Below the pieces are notes generated by a model. It saw nothing but the letters and a program-made list of their open reading frames with translations, had not been told where the DNA came from and did not search any database. This document shows, piece after piece, positions 1 to 7,451 of a DNA stretch of 64,000 bases. This DNA comes from an uncultured Collinsella sp. (GTDB lineage Bacteria > Actinomycetota > Coriobacteriia > Coriobacteriales > Coriobacteriaceae), in contig CATYVH010000001.1 of the NCBI GenBank assembly GCA_958413765.1, forward strand, positions 138,043 through 202,042, in the 5' to 3' direction. Numbering within the stretch: position 1 is the first letter of the stretch; every line of letters starts with the position of its first letter. The position numbers and the translations under genes were made by a program.

Positions 1-2
1 CT

Positions 3-251
3 GTAATCCGTGGGCAGCTCGGCAGCGGCGAACTTCGCAAGCGCGTGCTCGGCGGGCGCTACGCGGAGGTGCAGGGCGTGGTCAACGACCGCCTCGGGGC
101 GTCGTCCAAGAAGACCTACACGGTCAAGAGCGGCGACACGCTCTCGGGCATCGCCGCCAAGTACGGCACGGACTACCGGACGCTGGCCAAGGCGAACGGG
201 CTGGCGAACCCGAACGTGATCTACCCCGGCCAAGTTTTGGTGGTCGGATAG
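3..251 (+). CDS. LysM-containing lytic enzyme, C-terminal part (5' truncated by window edge)
   Basis: The reading frame is open from the first bases of the window, so the true start lies upstream. The visible 82 residues begin with a segment like the tail of phage-type muramidase or amidase proteins (GELRKRVLGGRYAEVQ). A single LysM domain of about 45 residues follows: YTVKSGDTLSGIAAKYGTD, then NPNVIYPGQVL. LysM binds N-acetylglucosamine chains of peptidoglycan, so this is the wall-targeting end of a secreted or phage-released hydrolase. The gene closes with an intrinsic terminator. A prophage endolysin is the likeliest identity because the end of a lysis module often lies next to an attachment region, and repeat-rich DNA follows. 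The catalytic domain is not visible, so its type cannot be stated. Confidence 0.75.
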   Translation, partial: VIRGQLGSGELRKRVLGGRYAEVQGVVNDRLGASSKKTYTVKSGDTLSGIAAKYGTDYRTLAKANGLANPNVIYPGQVLVVG

Positions 252-262
252 CCAAAAGGAAA

Positions 263-292
263 GGGGAGGCTCCTCGTGGGGCCTCCCCTTCT
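263..292 (+). terminator. Intrinsic terminator after the LysM gene
   Basis: An 8-bp perfect stem GGGGAGGC/GCCTCCCC with a 10-nt loop starts 12 bases after the LysM stop codon. It is followed by TTCTTC. Confidence 0.75.
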
Positions 293-381
293 TCAGGCAA
301 AATAATTTAGGCGGCCCGAGAAAACCTGATGAACACGGAGCGTCCGAGCGCCAGTATCTGGGTTCGACTATCTTTTGAAAC

Positions 382-462
382 GGGGCACCATTTAAACTGA
401 GAAGCCCGTTGCCCTCGCGGTAACGGGCTTTTTGCTGCCGATATGCCGGGATTCGAACCCGA
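382..462. repeat. Terminator plus tRNA-3'-like cassette, copy 1
   Basis: The cassette has GGGGCACCA, then a strong hairpin (AGCCCGTTGCC/GGTAACGGGCT) followed by TTTTT on the plus strand. After that comes GCCGGGATTCGAACCC, which on the minus strand reads as a T-arm (GGGTTCGAATCCCGGC). No anticodon or D arm precedes it on the minus strand, so it is not a complete tRNA. A second copy lies at 571-641. Confidence 0.6.
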
Positions 463-570
463 CAGGGTGCAGAGCTGAGGAAACGCGTAAGCGTTTTCCA
501 GCGCAGCACGCAAGGAGCGGAGCGACGCAGCGAAAGCGGGCGGCGCCAGCCGCACGCGGACATCCCGCTG

Positions 571-641
571 GGGGCACCACAGAATCTGAGAAGCCCGTTG
601 CCCTCGCGGCGGCGGGCTTTTTGCTACCCATACGCCGGGAT
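571..641. repeat. Terminator plus tRNA-3'-like cassette, copy 2
   Basis: This has the same order as the copy at 382-462: GGGGCACCA, a hairpin AGCCCGTTGCC with the GCGGCGGGCT arm and TTTTT, then GCCGGGATTCGAACCCC. Between the copies lies about 110 bp that includes the short palindrome AACGCGTAAGCGTT. The arrangement could mark attachment-site duplication next to the prophage edge, but this is inference. Confidence 0.6.
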
Positions 642-683
642 TCGAACCCCGAAGGCATAAAATCACACTGTCATCCAAGGGCC

Positions 684-904
684 CGTGGACAAAAAATAGC
701 AAATATGAGTACTGTTACCAATTTAGTAACAGCGATTTCATGCCATCAGAAGGCGATTTGGACACAAGGCGTCCTACGGCAGAATAATTGCAGGCGTTTA
801 TCAGCTAAGTACTTGGACATATGTTGCGTAACACTGCATATTTTGCAAAAAGATAATGCTACAGGGCTTGTGACAGTACTCATATTTGACGTTTTTTGCC
901 CACG
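684..904. repeat. MITE-like 221-bp element with 35-bp terminal inverted repeats
   Basis: The left end (684-718) and the reverse complement of the right end (870-904) match at 30 of 35 positions, with a shared core CAAATATGAGTACTGT. Inside is the short palindrome GTTAC-N7-GTAAC. The element is AT-richer than its surroundings and has no convincing ORF. The size and ends suggest a non-autonomous mobile element. No target-site duplication was established. Confidence 0.55.
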
Positions 905-967
905 ACCCCTTATTGCGTGGGCGAATCAGTTGCAAAGCGGGATCCAAAGCGTCCTTCGCAAACAAAT

Positions 968-998
968 AGCCGGGGCCCGCGCGATGCGGACCCCGGCT
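968..998 (-). terminator. Terminator of the type III glutamine synthetase gene
   Basis: GC-rich hairpin AGCCGGGGCCCGC/GCGGACCCCGGCT about 30 bp downstream of the minus-strand stop codon. A short T-rich stretch (TATTTGTTTG) follows on the minus strand. Confidence 0.65.
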
Positions 999-1027
999 CA
1001 ATACCGTGACGATATGTCAGTTACGCT

Positions 1028-3115
1028 CTACACGTAGAACAGGATGTCGTCGTAGGTCGGGACCGGCCAGTAGTCAGCGGCCACGATCTCCTCCATGGCA
1101 TCCACGGCGGCACGCAGCGTATCCATAGCGGGAACGACCTCGTGCGCGTACACGTTGGCCTGCTCCTGGCCATCGAGAGCCTCGGCCTTCTGATGTACGG
1201 CGTCGAGCGCCTTGATGGAGTCGTTGATGGCGGTGATACCGTTGCAGAGCTTGTTGAGCGTGTTCTGCTCGCACTGCATGGCGGCCTCAGCACCGGCGGC
1301 ACGAATAGTCTCAAGGCCCTTAGCGACCTTGGTGGCATAGGCGGTAATGACCGGGCGATAGGTACGACGTGCCTCGCGAACCATCGTGGTGGCCTCGATG
1401 TTCATGAGCTTGTTGTACTTCTCGAGCTTGCAGTCATAGCGGCACTGAGCCTCGGCCTTGGTCAGGACGCCCGTCTCCTCAAAGAGCGCGATAGCCTTAT
1501 CGGAAACAAAGGCGGGAAGAGCGTCGGCCGTGGTCTTGTTGTTGGCAAGGCCGCGCTTCTCGGCCTCGATGGGCCACTCGTCGGAGTAACCGTCGCCGGA
1601 GAACAGGATGCGCTGGTGATCGGTCAGCACCTTCTTGCAGTACTCGAGCGCGGCGTCCTGGAACTTATCCTCGGGCGTACCCTCGAGTGCGTCGGCGAAG
1701 GACTTGAGCGACTTGGCCACGGCGGCATCGAGCACCAGGTTGGAGTCGGAGACGTTCTGCTCGGAGCCGCAGGCACGGAACTCGAACTTGTTGCCGGTGA
1801 AGGCAAACGGGGAGGTGCGGTTGCGATCGGTGTTGTCCTGCATCAGCTTGGGCAGGGTATCGGCGCCCAGGTCGAGCACGCCGCGCGTGGCATGGACGGA
1901 AGCCTTGCCATCGATGATCTTCTCGACGACCTCGGTAAGCTGGTCGCCCAGGAAGATGGACATAATCGCCGGAGGAGCCTCGTTGGCGCCCAGACGATGG
2001 TCGTTACCGGCTGAGGCAACGGAGGCACGCAGGAGCTCCTGATAGTTATCGACGGCCTCGATCACCGCGGTGAGGAAGACGATGAACTGCAGGTTGTCGA
2101 GCGGGGTGTCGCCCGGGTCGAGCAGGTTCTCGGACTCGGTGCCAAGCGACCAGTTGTTGTGCTTGCCCGAACCGTTGATGCCCTCAAAGGGCTTCTCGTG
2201 CAGCAGGCAGACCAAGTCGTGACGGGAGGCGATGAGCTTCATCTTCTCCATCATGACCAGATTCTGGTCGATGGCCTCGTTGACCTCGCCGTAGACAGGG
2301 GCGAGCTCATGCTGGCAGGGAGCGACCTCGTTGTGCTTGGTCTTGGCAGGAATGCCAAGCGCCCACAGTTCATCGTCCAGGTCCTTCATATAGGACGAGA
2401 CGGTGGGGCGGATAGCGCCAAAGTAGTGCTCCTCGAGCTCCTGGCCCTTGCAGGGAGCAGCACCAAAGAGGGTGCGCCCGGTGATGACCAGGTCCCTGCG
2501 CTTGCGGTAAGCGTCCTTCTTGATCAGGAAGTACTCCTGCTCATCGCCCACGGAAGGAACGACCTTCTTGGGGGTCTTGCCAAACAGCGCCAAAACGCGC
2601 TTGGACTCACGCGAGAGCGCGGTCATGGAGCGCAGCAGCGGGGTCTTCTTGTCCAGGGCCTCGCCCGTGTAGGAGCAGAAAGCTGTGGGGATGCACAGGA
2701 CATCGTCCTTAATGAATGCGGGGCTGGTGGGATCCCAAGCGGTGTAGCCACGGGCCTCGAAGGTGGCACGCAGGCCGCCGTTGGGGAAACTGGAGGCGTC
2801 CGGCTCGCCCTGGATGAGGTTCTTGCCCGTAAACTTGGTAATGGCGGTGCCGTCGTGGTTGGGCTCGAGGAAGCTGTCGTGCTTCTCGGAAGTAATGCCC
2901 GAAAGCGGCTGGAACCAGTGCGCGTAGTGCGTCGCGCCCTTGGAGATGGCCCAGACCTTCATGGCGTGGGCAACGGCGTTGGCCACATCCAGGTCAAGCG
3001 GCTCACCGTCCTCGAGGGTTGCAGCAAGGCGCTTCCAAATGTCCTTGGGGAGGTAGTCCTTCATGACTTCCTCAGAGAACACCATGGTCCCGAAGCGGTC
3101 AGTAAGTTCGGCCAT
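1028..3115 (-). CDS. glnN: Glutamine synthetase type III (GSIII)
   Basis: The 695-residue protein makes glutamine from glutamate, ammonia and ATP in the cytosol. Length and sequence fit the GSIII class, about 700 residues against about 450 for type I. Visible family features are the N-terminal block MVFSEEVMKDYLPKDIW, the GSIII signature region around KHNEVAPCQHELAPVY, NGSGKHNNWSLGTESENL, and the ATP-binding and core stretch NEAPPAIMSIFLGDQL. The start at 3115 is chosen because GAAGGGAG precedes that ATG; the frame stays open for 21 codons upstream but with no better ribosome site. It is monocistronic, with a terminator at 968-998. The window also carries a type I enzyme (58718-60055), so the two may divide work under different nitrogen conditions. 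A candidate GlnR-type box lies upstream. Confidence 0.93.
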   Translation of the reverse strand: MAELTDRFGTMVFSEEVMKDYLPKDIWKRLAATLEDGEPLDLDVANAVAHAMKVWAISKGATHYAHWFQPLSGITSEKHDSFLEPNHDGTAITKFTGKNLIQGEPDASSFPNGGLRATFEARGYTAWDPTSPAFIKDDVLCIPTAFCSYTGEALDKKTPLLRSMTALSRESKRVLALFGKTPKKVVPSVGDEQEYFLIKKDAYRKRRDLVITGRTLFGAAPCKGQELEEHYFGAIRPTVSSYMKDLDDELWALGIPAKTKHNEVAPCQHELAPVYGEVNEAIDQNLVMMEKMKLIASRHDLVCLLHEKPFEGINGSGKHNNWSLGTESENLLDPGDTPLDNLQFIVFLTAVIEAVDNYQELLRASVASAGNDHRLGANEAPPAIMSIFLGDQLTEVVEKIIDGKASVHATRGVLDLGADTLPKLMQDNTDRNRTSPFAFTGNKFEFRACGSEQNVSDSNLVLDAAVAKSLKSFADALEGTPEDKFQDAALEYCKKVLTDHQRILFSGDGYSDEWPIEAEKRGLANNKTTADALPAFVSDKAIALFEETGVLTKAEAQCRYDCKLEKYNKLMNIEATTMVREARRTYRPVITAYATKVAKGLETIRAAGAEAAMQCEQNTLNKLCNGITAINDSIKALDAVHQKAEALDGQEQANVYAHEVVPAMDTLRAAVDAMEEIVAADYWPVPTYDDILFYV

Positions 3116-3203
3116 ACGGAACTCCCTTCGTATCGGCACCGCGTGAGAAGCGGTGTTGATTACTAACGAACGAGTCATAGATTAGGCTCGTCGTGTTTCC
3201 GCA

Positions 3204-3254
3204 ACATTACCGTTATGTTGCTGTCACGAAACCAATCAATGAGGTTACCGCATC
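3204..3254 (-). promoter_or_regulatory. Candidate GlnR-type operator upstream of glnN
   Basis: Read on the minus strand this stretch has GTAAC, then GATTG six bases on, then GTGAC-N6-ATAAC and a further GTTGC after six bases. The actinobacterial GlnR box is GTnAC-N6-GAAAC repeated. GTGAC-N6-ATAAC is a fair match and the other half is poor. It lies about 90-140 bp upstream of the glnN start. The assignment rests on the pattern and on a GlnR-like gene elsewhere in the window. Confidence 0.35.
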
Positions 3255-3324
3255 GCGGCGGCGTTGCCGCCCTCAACAGCCAATCAACTGTATAAATTGC
3301 AGACCTCTCCCCATGGTTTAAGGG

Positions 3325-3403
3325 TAGTCAATTTGGGATGGGGCTCTATTAACTGGTATTTCGCATCAGATACCAGTCTTTATAGCCCCATCCCAGATTG
3401 ACC
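3325..3403. repeat. Long hairpin-forming inverted repeat between glnN and metF
   Basis: Outer arms AGTCAATTTGGGATGGGGCT (3326-3345) and AGCCCCATCCCAGATTGAC (3384-3402) pair almost perfectly. Inner arms AACTGGTAT and ATACCAGT pair again around a 10-nt loop. The result is a stem-loop of about 78 bp in otherwise non-coding DNA. It has no T-run. It could be a repeat element or an mRNA leader structure. Confidence 0.6.
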
Positions 3404-3541
3404 GCTCTGCTATAGGGAATGTCGATAGCAAGGCATCTTTGATTGGTATCCCCGAATAGCGAGTGAAACTCCACCGTGACACAGTGGTGCTGTAGAATCC
3501 TTACAACACATCACACTATTACGTATCTAAAGGAGCACGAT

Positions 3542-4414
3542 ATGCGCGTCGACGAGGTTTTTAAGCAGGCGGCATCCCGAGGCACCGCGCCCGTTTCGTT
3601 TGAGATGTTCCCGCCTAAGGGCGAGCTGACCCTCGACACGGCTCGCGAGGTGGCGGGCAATCTGTGCAAGCTTTCGCCGAGCTTTGTCTCGGTCACCTGC
3701 TCGGCCGGCGGCTCGGGCAACGGCGCCACCACCGCCCCCATCGCGCATATGATTACGAGCGAATTCAATACGCCCTCGGTGGCGCACCTTACCTGCGTGG
3801 GCCGCTCGCACGCCGATATCGTCGCCAAGATCGACGAATACCGCTCCGCCGGCGTAGAAAACATCCTGGCCCTGCGCGGTGATCTGCCCACTGGCGCGAC
3901 CGAGGATGACAAGCCCGCCTCGGACTACGCCTACGCCCGTGACCTCATCCCCGAGCTTGTCGACGCCGGCTTTTGTGTGGGCGCCGCGGCCTACCCCGAG
4001 GGCCACATTGCCTGTGAGGACCTCAACGCTTCGGTCGAATACCTCAAGCAAAAACAGGACGCCGGCGCGAGCTTCTTTGTGACGCAGCTCTTCTTTGACA
4101 ACGAGTGCTTCTACCGTTTTCGCGAGCTTGCCGACAAGGCGGGCATCACCGTGCCCATTACCGCGGGCATCATGCCGTTTATGGGCAAGTCGCAAATCAG
4201 CCGCATGGTCTTTATGTGCGGCGCGTCGCTGCCCTCCCCCGTCATCAAGATTCTCGCCAAGTACGAGAACGACCCCGAGAGCCTGCAGGCAGCCGGTGTA
4301 GATTATGCCGCCCGTCAGCTTTGCGACCTTAAGGAGCACGGTGCCGCCGGTCTGCACCTGTACACTATGAATCGTCCTGCGATCGCCGCGACCATTATGG
4401 AGCGCCTGGGGTAA
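3542..4414 (+). CDS. metF: Methylenetetrahydrofolate reductase
   Basis: The 290-residue protein reduces 5,10-methylene-THF to 5-methyl-THF, the methyl donor for methionine synthase. Visible family motifs are SFEMFPPKGE near the N-terminus, SVTCSAGG, HLTCVGRSH, ILALRGDLP, the AAYPEGH segment and the QLFFDN segment, in the expected order for the FAD-binding TIM barrel. The start at 3542 has AAAGGAG upstream at good spacing; the frame extends 22 codons further without support. Its stop overlaps the next start (TAATG), so translation is probably coupled to the reactivation protein. It heads the metF-metH gene block. Confidence 0.95.
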   Translation: MRVDEVFKQAASRGTAPVSFEMFPPKGELTLDTAREVAGNLCKLSPSFVSVTCSAGGSGNGATTAPIAHMITSEFNTPSVAHLTCVGRSHADIVAKIDEYRSAGVENILALRGDLPTGATEDDKPASDYAYARDLIPELVDAGFCVGAAAYPEGHIACEDLNASVEYLKQKQDAGASFFVTQLFFDNECFYRFRELADKAGITVPITAGIMPFMGKSQISRMVFMCGASLPSPVIKILAKYENDPESLQAAGVDYAARQLCDLKEHGAAGLHLYTMNRPAIAATIMERLG

Positions 4415-5205
4415 TGGAAAAACCGCACATCGATACAACCGCTGTCGAAGTGCCGGCCGACCTTGCGTCGCCGGCGCTTTACCGTGTCGATGCTGCGCAC
4501 CATCCCCGTGTCGACCGTGCCGAGATGCTGCGGTATCTGGGTTACGGCGGCCAGCAGATTGAGCCCGAGCTGTCACGACGTATTGAGCTTGTGGTCGAGC
4601 GCCTTGAGCTGGACATTGAGCCCCGCGGCGTGCGGCGCGTGTTTACCGTCGATGCCACGGGCGTGGACGAGCAGGGAGAGCCTTGCATCCGTCTGGTTGG
4701 CACCAACGTTGAGCTGCGCGGTCGCGACATCTATCGACATCTCAAAGACGCACGCTTTGCCGCGCTCATGGCATGCACCCTCGGCATGGACGCCGAGCGT
4801 CGCCTGCGTACCACGGGAGCCCAGCAGCCCCTGGAGGGAGCCGTGCTCGACGCCGCATGCTCTGCCTATGTAGAAGCCGCCGTTGAGCAGATGGACCAGC
4901 AGGTTAAGGCTGCGGCCGCCGCACACGGACTCGCCGGTAACTGGCGCTTCAGTCCCGGCTACGGCGACTGCCCGCTTACGGCACAGCGCTCAATCGTGGA
5001 CGCGCTCAACGCCACGCGGCTCATCGGGCTTACCATCACGCCCACCAGCCTGCTCATGCCCACCAAGAGCGTGACCGCGGTGATCGGTCTGTTCGACGGC
5101 GAGGTCCACGACGCCCAGAGCCGCCCCACCTGCAATATCTGCCGCATGCGTGAGCACTGCCGCTTCCGCGCCGCCCACACCACCTGCTATTCGCATTCTG
5201 AATAA
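4414..5205 (+). CDS. Methionine synthase reactivation (activation-domain) protein
   Basis: The 263-residue protein resembles the stand-alone activation domain of cobalamin-dependent methionine synthase, which binds AdoMet and remethylates oxidised cob(II)alamin. The signature RFSPGYGDCPLTAQ near residue 178 is the family AdoMet site. The C-terminus has a cysteine-rich segment (CNICRMREHCRF) seen in split versions. In E. coli this domain is the C-terminus of MetH; here metH (7441-10008) stops after the B12 domain, so the two polypeptides should cooperate. The start overlaps the metF stop by one base. Its natural neighbour metH is separated from it by two restriction-modification genes. Confidence 0.85.
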   Translation: MEKPHIDTTAVEVPADLASPALYRVDAAHHPRVDRAEMLRYLGYGGQQIEPELSRRIELVVERLELDIEPRGVRRVFTVDATGVDEQGEPCIRLVGTNVELRGRDIYRHLKDARFAALMACTLGMDAERRLRTTGAQQPLEGAVLDAACSAYVEAAVEQMDQQVKAAAAAHGLAGNWRFSPGYGDCPLTAQRSIVDALNATRLIGLTITPTSLLMPTKSVTAVIGLFDGEVHDAQSRPTCNICRMREHCRFRAAHTTCYSHSE

Positions 5206-5314
5206 AATGTCAATTGATGGCACGGTATCGAGGGAATCTCATCCGTAAGTAAGCGGATGTCCTCACAAACAAGTACCATAAGATGCCAAATAACAACTAT
5301 CTGAAAGCCAGTAC

Positions 5315-6475
5315 ATGCACAACATTCTGCAGTTCTCGCCACAACTAACCGCGCTTGAGTTTTTTTCAGGCATTGGCTTGGCTCGTGCCGGCATGGCAAA
5401 AGCCGGAATCAAAACAATCTGGGCAAATGACATAGACCGTACTAAATGCGCCATGTACAGCCAGTGCTGGGGCGATGAGCATCTAGTCGAGCAGGATGTC
5501 CACACACTCGACCCCGACCTAATACCCCAAGCCGACATCGCATGGGCGTCAAGCCCTTGCACAAACTTATCTCTCGCGGGAAACAGGGAGGGACTTATCT
5601 CTGGCAAAGAGTCCAGTGCGTTCTTTGGCTTTATTAAGGCCATCGAAGGAATGAGCGATCGTGCCCCGCGGGCACTTGTTCTCGAAAACGTCATCGGCCT
5701 TGCCACGTCTAATAACAGTGATGACTTTAGACTCGTTTGCCAGGAATTTAATCGTTTAGGCTATTCATGCGACGCTTATTTTATCGATGCACGGCACTGG
5801 CTTCCCCAGTCACGCCCCCGCATGTTTATCGTCGGATTAAAAGACCCTCTTCCCAACAGCCGACTCGATTCCTCGCTTCGACCTGAAAAGGTCTCCTGGA
5901 TTCACTCCGACCCTTCACTCATTACGCACGTCTCTCACCTAAACGAGCCGAGCCCACTTCGCATGACGGGCCTTGCAACGGTTGTTGAAGATATTCCCGA
6001 GGGCGACAAGCGTTGGTGGAACAAAAACCAAGTACAAGCATTTATCGACTCGCTTGCACCGCATCAAGCAGAGCGCCTTCAGCGCTTCTTAAATGCCAAA
6101 GAAAAAACTGTTCGCACTGCTTACCGTCGCACGCGATCAGGCGTTGTGCGCTGGGAAATCCGTGAAGAAGAAATTGCCGGATGTCTAAGAACGGCTCGCG
6201 GCGGCTCATCAAGACAGGCAGTCGTTATATGCGAAAACGGAAAGATAGAAGTTCGCTGGATGACTGGAACCGAATATGCCCGTCTCCAAGGTGCTGACTC
6301 ATGTCAGTTTAGCGGCTTCTCGGATGCTCAGATTCGCTACGCATTCGGCGATGCAGTTGCCGTGCCAGTTGTCACTTGGCTTATAAAAAATGCAGTCAAA
6401 CCAGCGCTTATGTCTTCAAGGAACGGAGTGAACAATAATGGAAATGACCAATTGCTCCTTGAACGAGCCCGATAA
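5315..6475 (+). CDS. DNA (cytosine-5) methyltransferase of a type II R-M system
   Basis: The 386-residue protein carries the C5-methyltransferase motifs in order. These are motif I FFSGIGLARAG (residues 16-26), the catalytic motif IV SSPCTNLS with Cys82, motif VI ENV with Glu124, and motif VIII QSRPRMFIVG near 168. A variable target-recognition region covers about 200-300, then EYARLQG and the C-terminal motif X (IRYAFGDAVAVPV). PCT replaces the more common PCQ, as in methyltransferases paired with DUF4928 proteins. Codon use looks less GC-rich than in the flanking met genes, which suggests transfer. A T7 tract falls in codons for EFFS near the start. It overlaps the next gene by 38 bp. The recognition sequence cannot be read from sequence alone. 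Confidence 0.92.
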   Translation: MHNILQFSPQLTALEFFSGIGLARAGMAKAGIKTIWANDIDRTKCAMYSQCWGDEHLVEQDVHTLDPDLIPQADIAWASSPCTNLSLAGNREGLISGKESSAFFGFIKAIEGMSDRAPRALVLENVIGLATSNNSDDFRLVCQEFNRLGYSCDAYFIDARHWLPQSRPRMFIVGLKDPLPNSRLDSSLRPEKVSWIHSDPSLITHVSHLNEPSPLRMTGLATVVEDIPEGDKRWWNKNQVQAFIDSLAPHQAERLQRFLNAKEKTVRTAYRRTRSGVVRWEIREEEIAGCLRTARGGSSRQAVVICENGKIEVRWMTGTEYARLQGADSCQFSGFSDAQIRYAFGDAVAVPVVTWLIKNAVKPALMSSRNGVNNNGNDQLLLERAR

Positions 6476-7451
6476 AGATATCTTGGATGCCATTGAACTC
6501 TGGTACGAATCCAAACGCAGCAAGCGAGGCAATGTCAACCGTAACGTCATGGCGGTTGGCATAGGCATAAGCGAGCTGTTGCAAAACCGTTTTCCGCTCA
6601 CCGACGATTATGTGCAATCGGACAAGGGGAGCCAAGTACGAGGCCTAAGTGGAGCATGCATCAAAACAGTTTTAGCCAGACATGGGGAAACGCGTGCCTT
6701 CGCATCAGAGGGCGGCAGAACCTCACGCGGCACACTCCCGATGGCGCTTGAGCTTGCCACAATTATCAACTCTGCCCTACCCAGTGACACTTGCGAAGAC
6801 GCTCGTCTTGAAGCTGCGAATGCAATCGCCAATTTCTTCGTCGAGCGAATCCAGGTCGATTTCTTTAACCGGCAGAGAATCAAAGTAGAAATCGATCTTC
6901 AAAAACCAATTTCTGTCATTGTCGATGATATCCTAGCCGAAGCAAGCCTACGGTCCGATAAGCCAACGGGTACCGTCGCACAGCACCTGGTAGGCGCAAA
7001 ACTAGAGATGTTATTTCCAACCATAGAAATCGGAAAGGACAACTCAAACGCTGCCGACCAGCAAACAGACCGTTCTGGCGATTTCCAAATCAATGATGCT
7101 GCATTTCACGTGACTGTATCGCCAATGGCCAAATTGACCGATCGATGCCGAGATAACATTCGAAATGGCATTCGGCCCATCGTCGTTGTCCCCCACGATA
7201 AAGTTTCCTTCGCTTACGGACTGTTCGAAAGTGAGGGACTCGGCAATCGCGTACAGGTTATCGCGCTCGAATCGTTTATCGGCATCAATATTGAAGAATT
7301 ATCGTTCTACAAGCGAGACCTAATTCGATTAAATGTCGCACGGCTTCTTGCCCACTACAACAAGCGAATCGAAGATATCGAGCCCGACAAATCCCTTCAA
7401 ATAGAAATTCCTCAGTGGGCTCTAGACGAAATGGACGCACATGGCGAATAG
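6438..7451 (+). CDS. DUF4928-family protein, presumed restriction endonuclease partner
   Basis: The 337-residue protein matches the DUF4928 pattern as I recall it: GGRTSRGTLPMALELA near residue 95, a GTVAQHLVGAKLEMLFP segment, GDFQINDAAFHVTVSPM near 215, and ESFIGINIEELSF. The family is found beside C5 methyltransferases. The GDF...FHVTV segment is reminiscent of a PD-(D/E)XK nuclease core, but the catalytic set was not proven. The gene overlaps the methyltransferase by 38 bp and metH by 11 bp, so the three are likely co-translated. Endonuclease function is inferred from this pairing. Base composition is lower in GC than in the met genes. Confidence 0.75.
   Translation: MEMTNCSLNEPDKDILDAIELWYESKRSKRGNVNRNVMAVGIGISELLQNRFPLTDDYVQSDKGSQVRGLSGACIKTVLARHGETRAFASEGGRTSRGTLPMALELATIINSALPSDTCEDARLEAANAIANFFVERIQVDFFNRQRIKVEIDLQKPISVIVDDILAEASLRSDKPTGTVAQHLVGAKLEMLFPTIEIGKDNSNAADQQTDRSGDFQINDAAFHVTVSPMAKLTDRCRDNIRNGIRPIVVVPHDKVSFAYGLFESEGLGNRVQVIALESFIGINIEELSFYKRDLIRLNVARLLAHYNKRIEDIEPDKSLQIEIPQWALDEMDAHGE

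Noticed and set aside
430..460. tRNA gene on the minus strand suggested by GGGTTCGAATCCCGGC
   Set aside because: The T-arm-like part folds, but no anticodon stem, D arm or pairing acceptor stem precedes it within tRNA length.
432..1037. 201-residue plus-strand open frame across the repeat region
   Set aside because: It runs through terminator hairpins, T-arm-like sequence and the MITE-like element, and its residues read as translated repeats. No ribosome site.
1142..2014. Long open frames antisense to glnN, also at 2159-3166
   Set aside because: High-GC shadow frames opposite a conserved glutamine synthetase; no motifs and no ribosome sites.
3416..3541. Cobalamin or SAM riboswitch upstream of metF
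   Set aside because: The spacer is short, and I could not find a B12-box or SAM-I core; only the palindrome at 3325-3403 stands out.
5360..5370. T7 tract near the start of the methyltransferase as a phase switch
   Set aside because: Seven T is short for efficient slippage and encodes ordinary Phe codons; less persuasive than the G9 tract in the adhesin.
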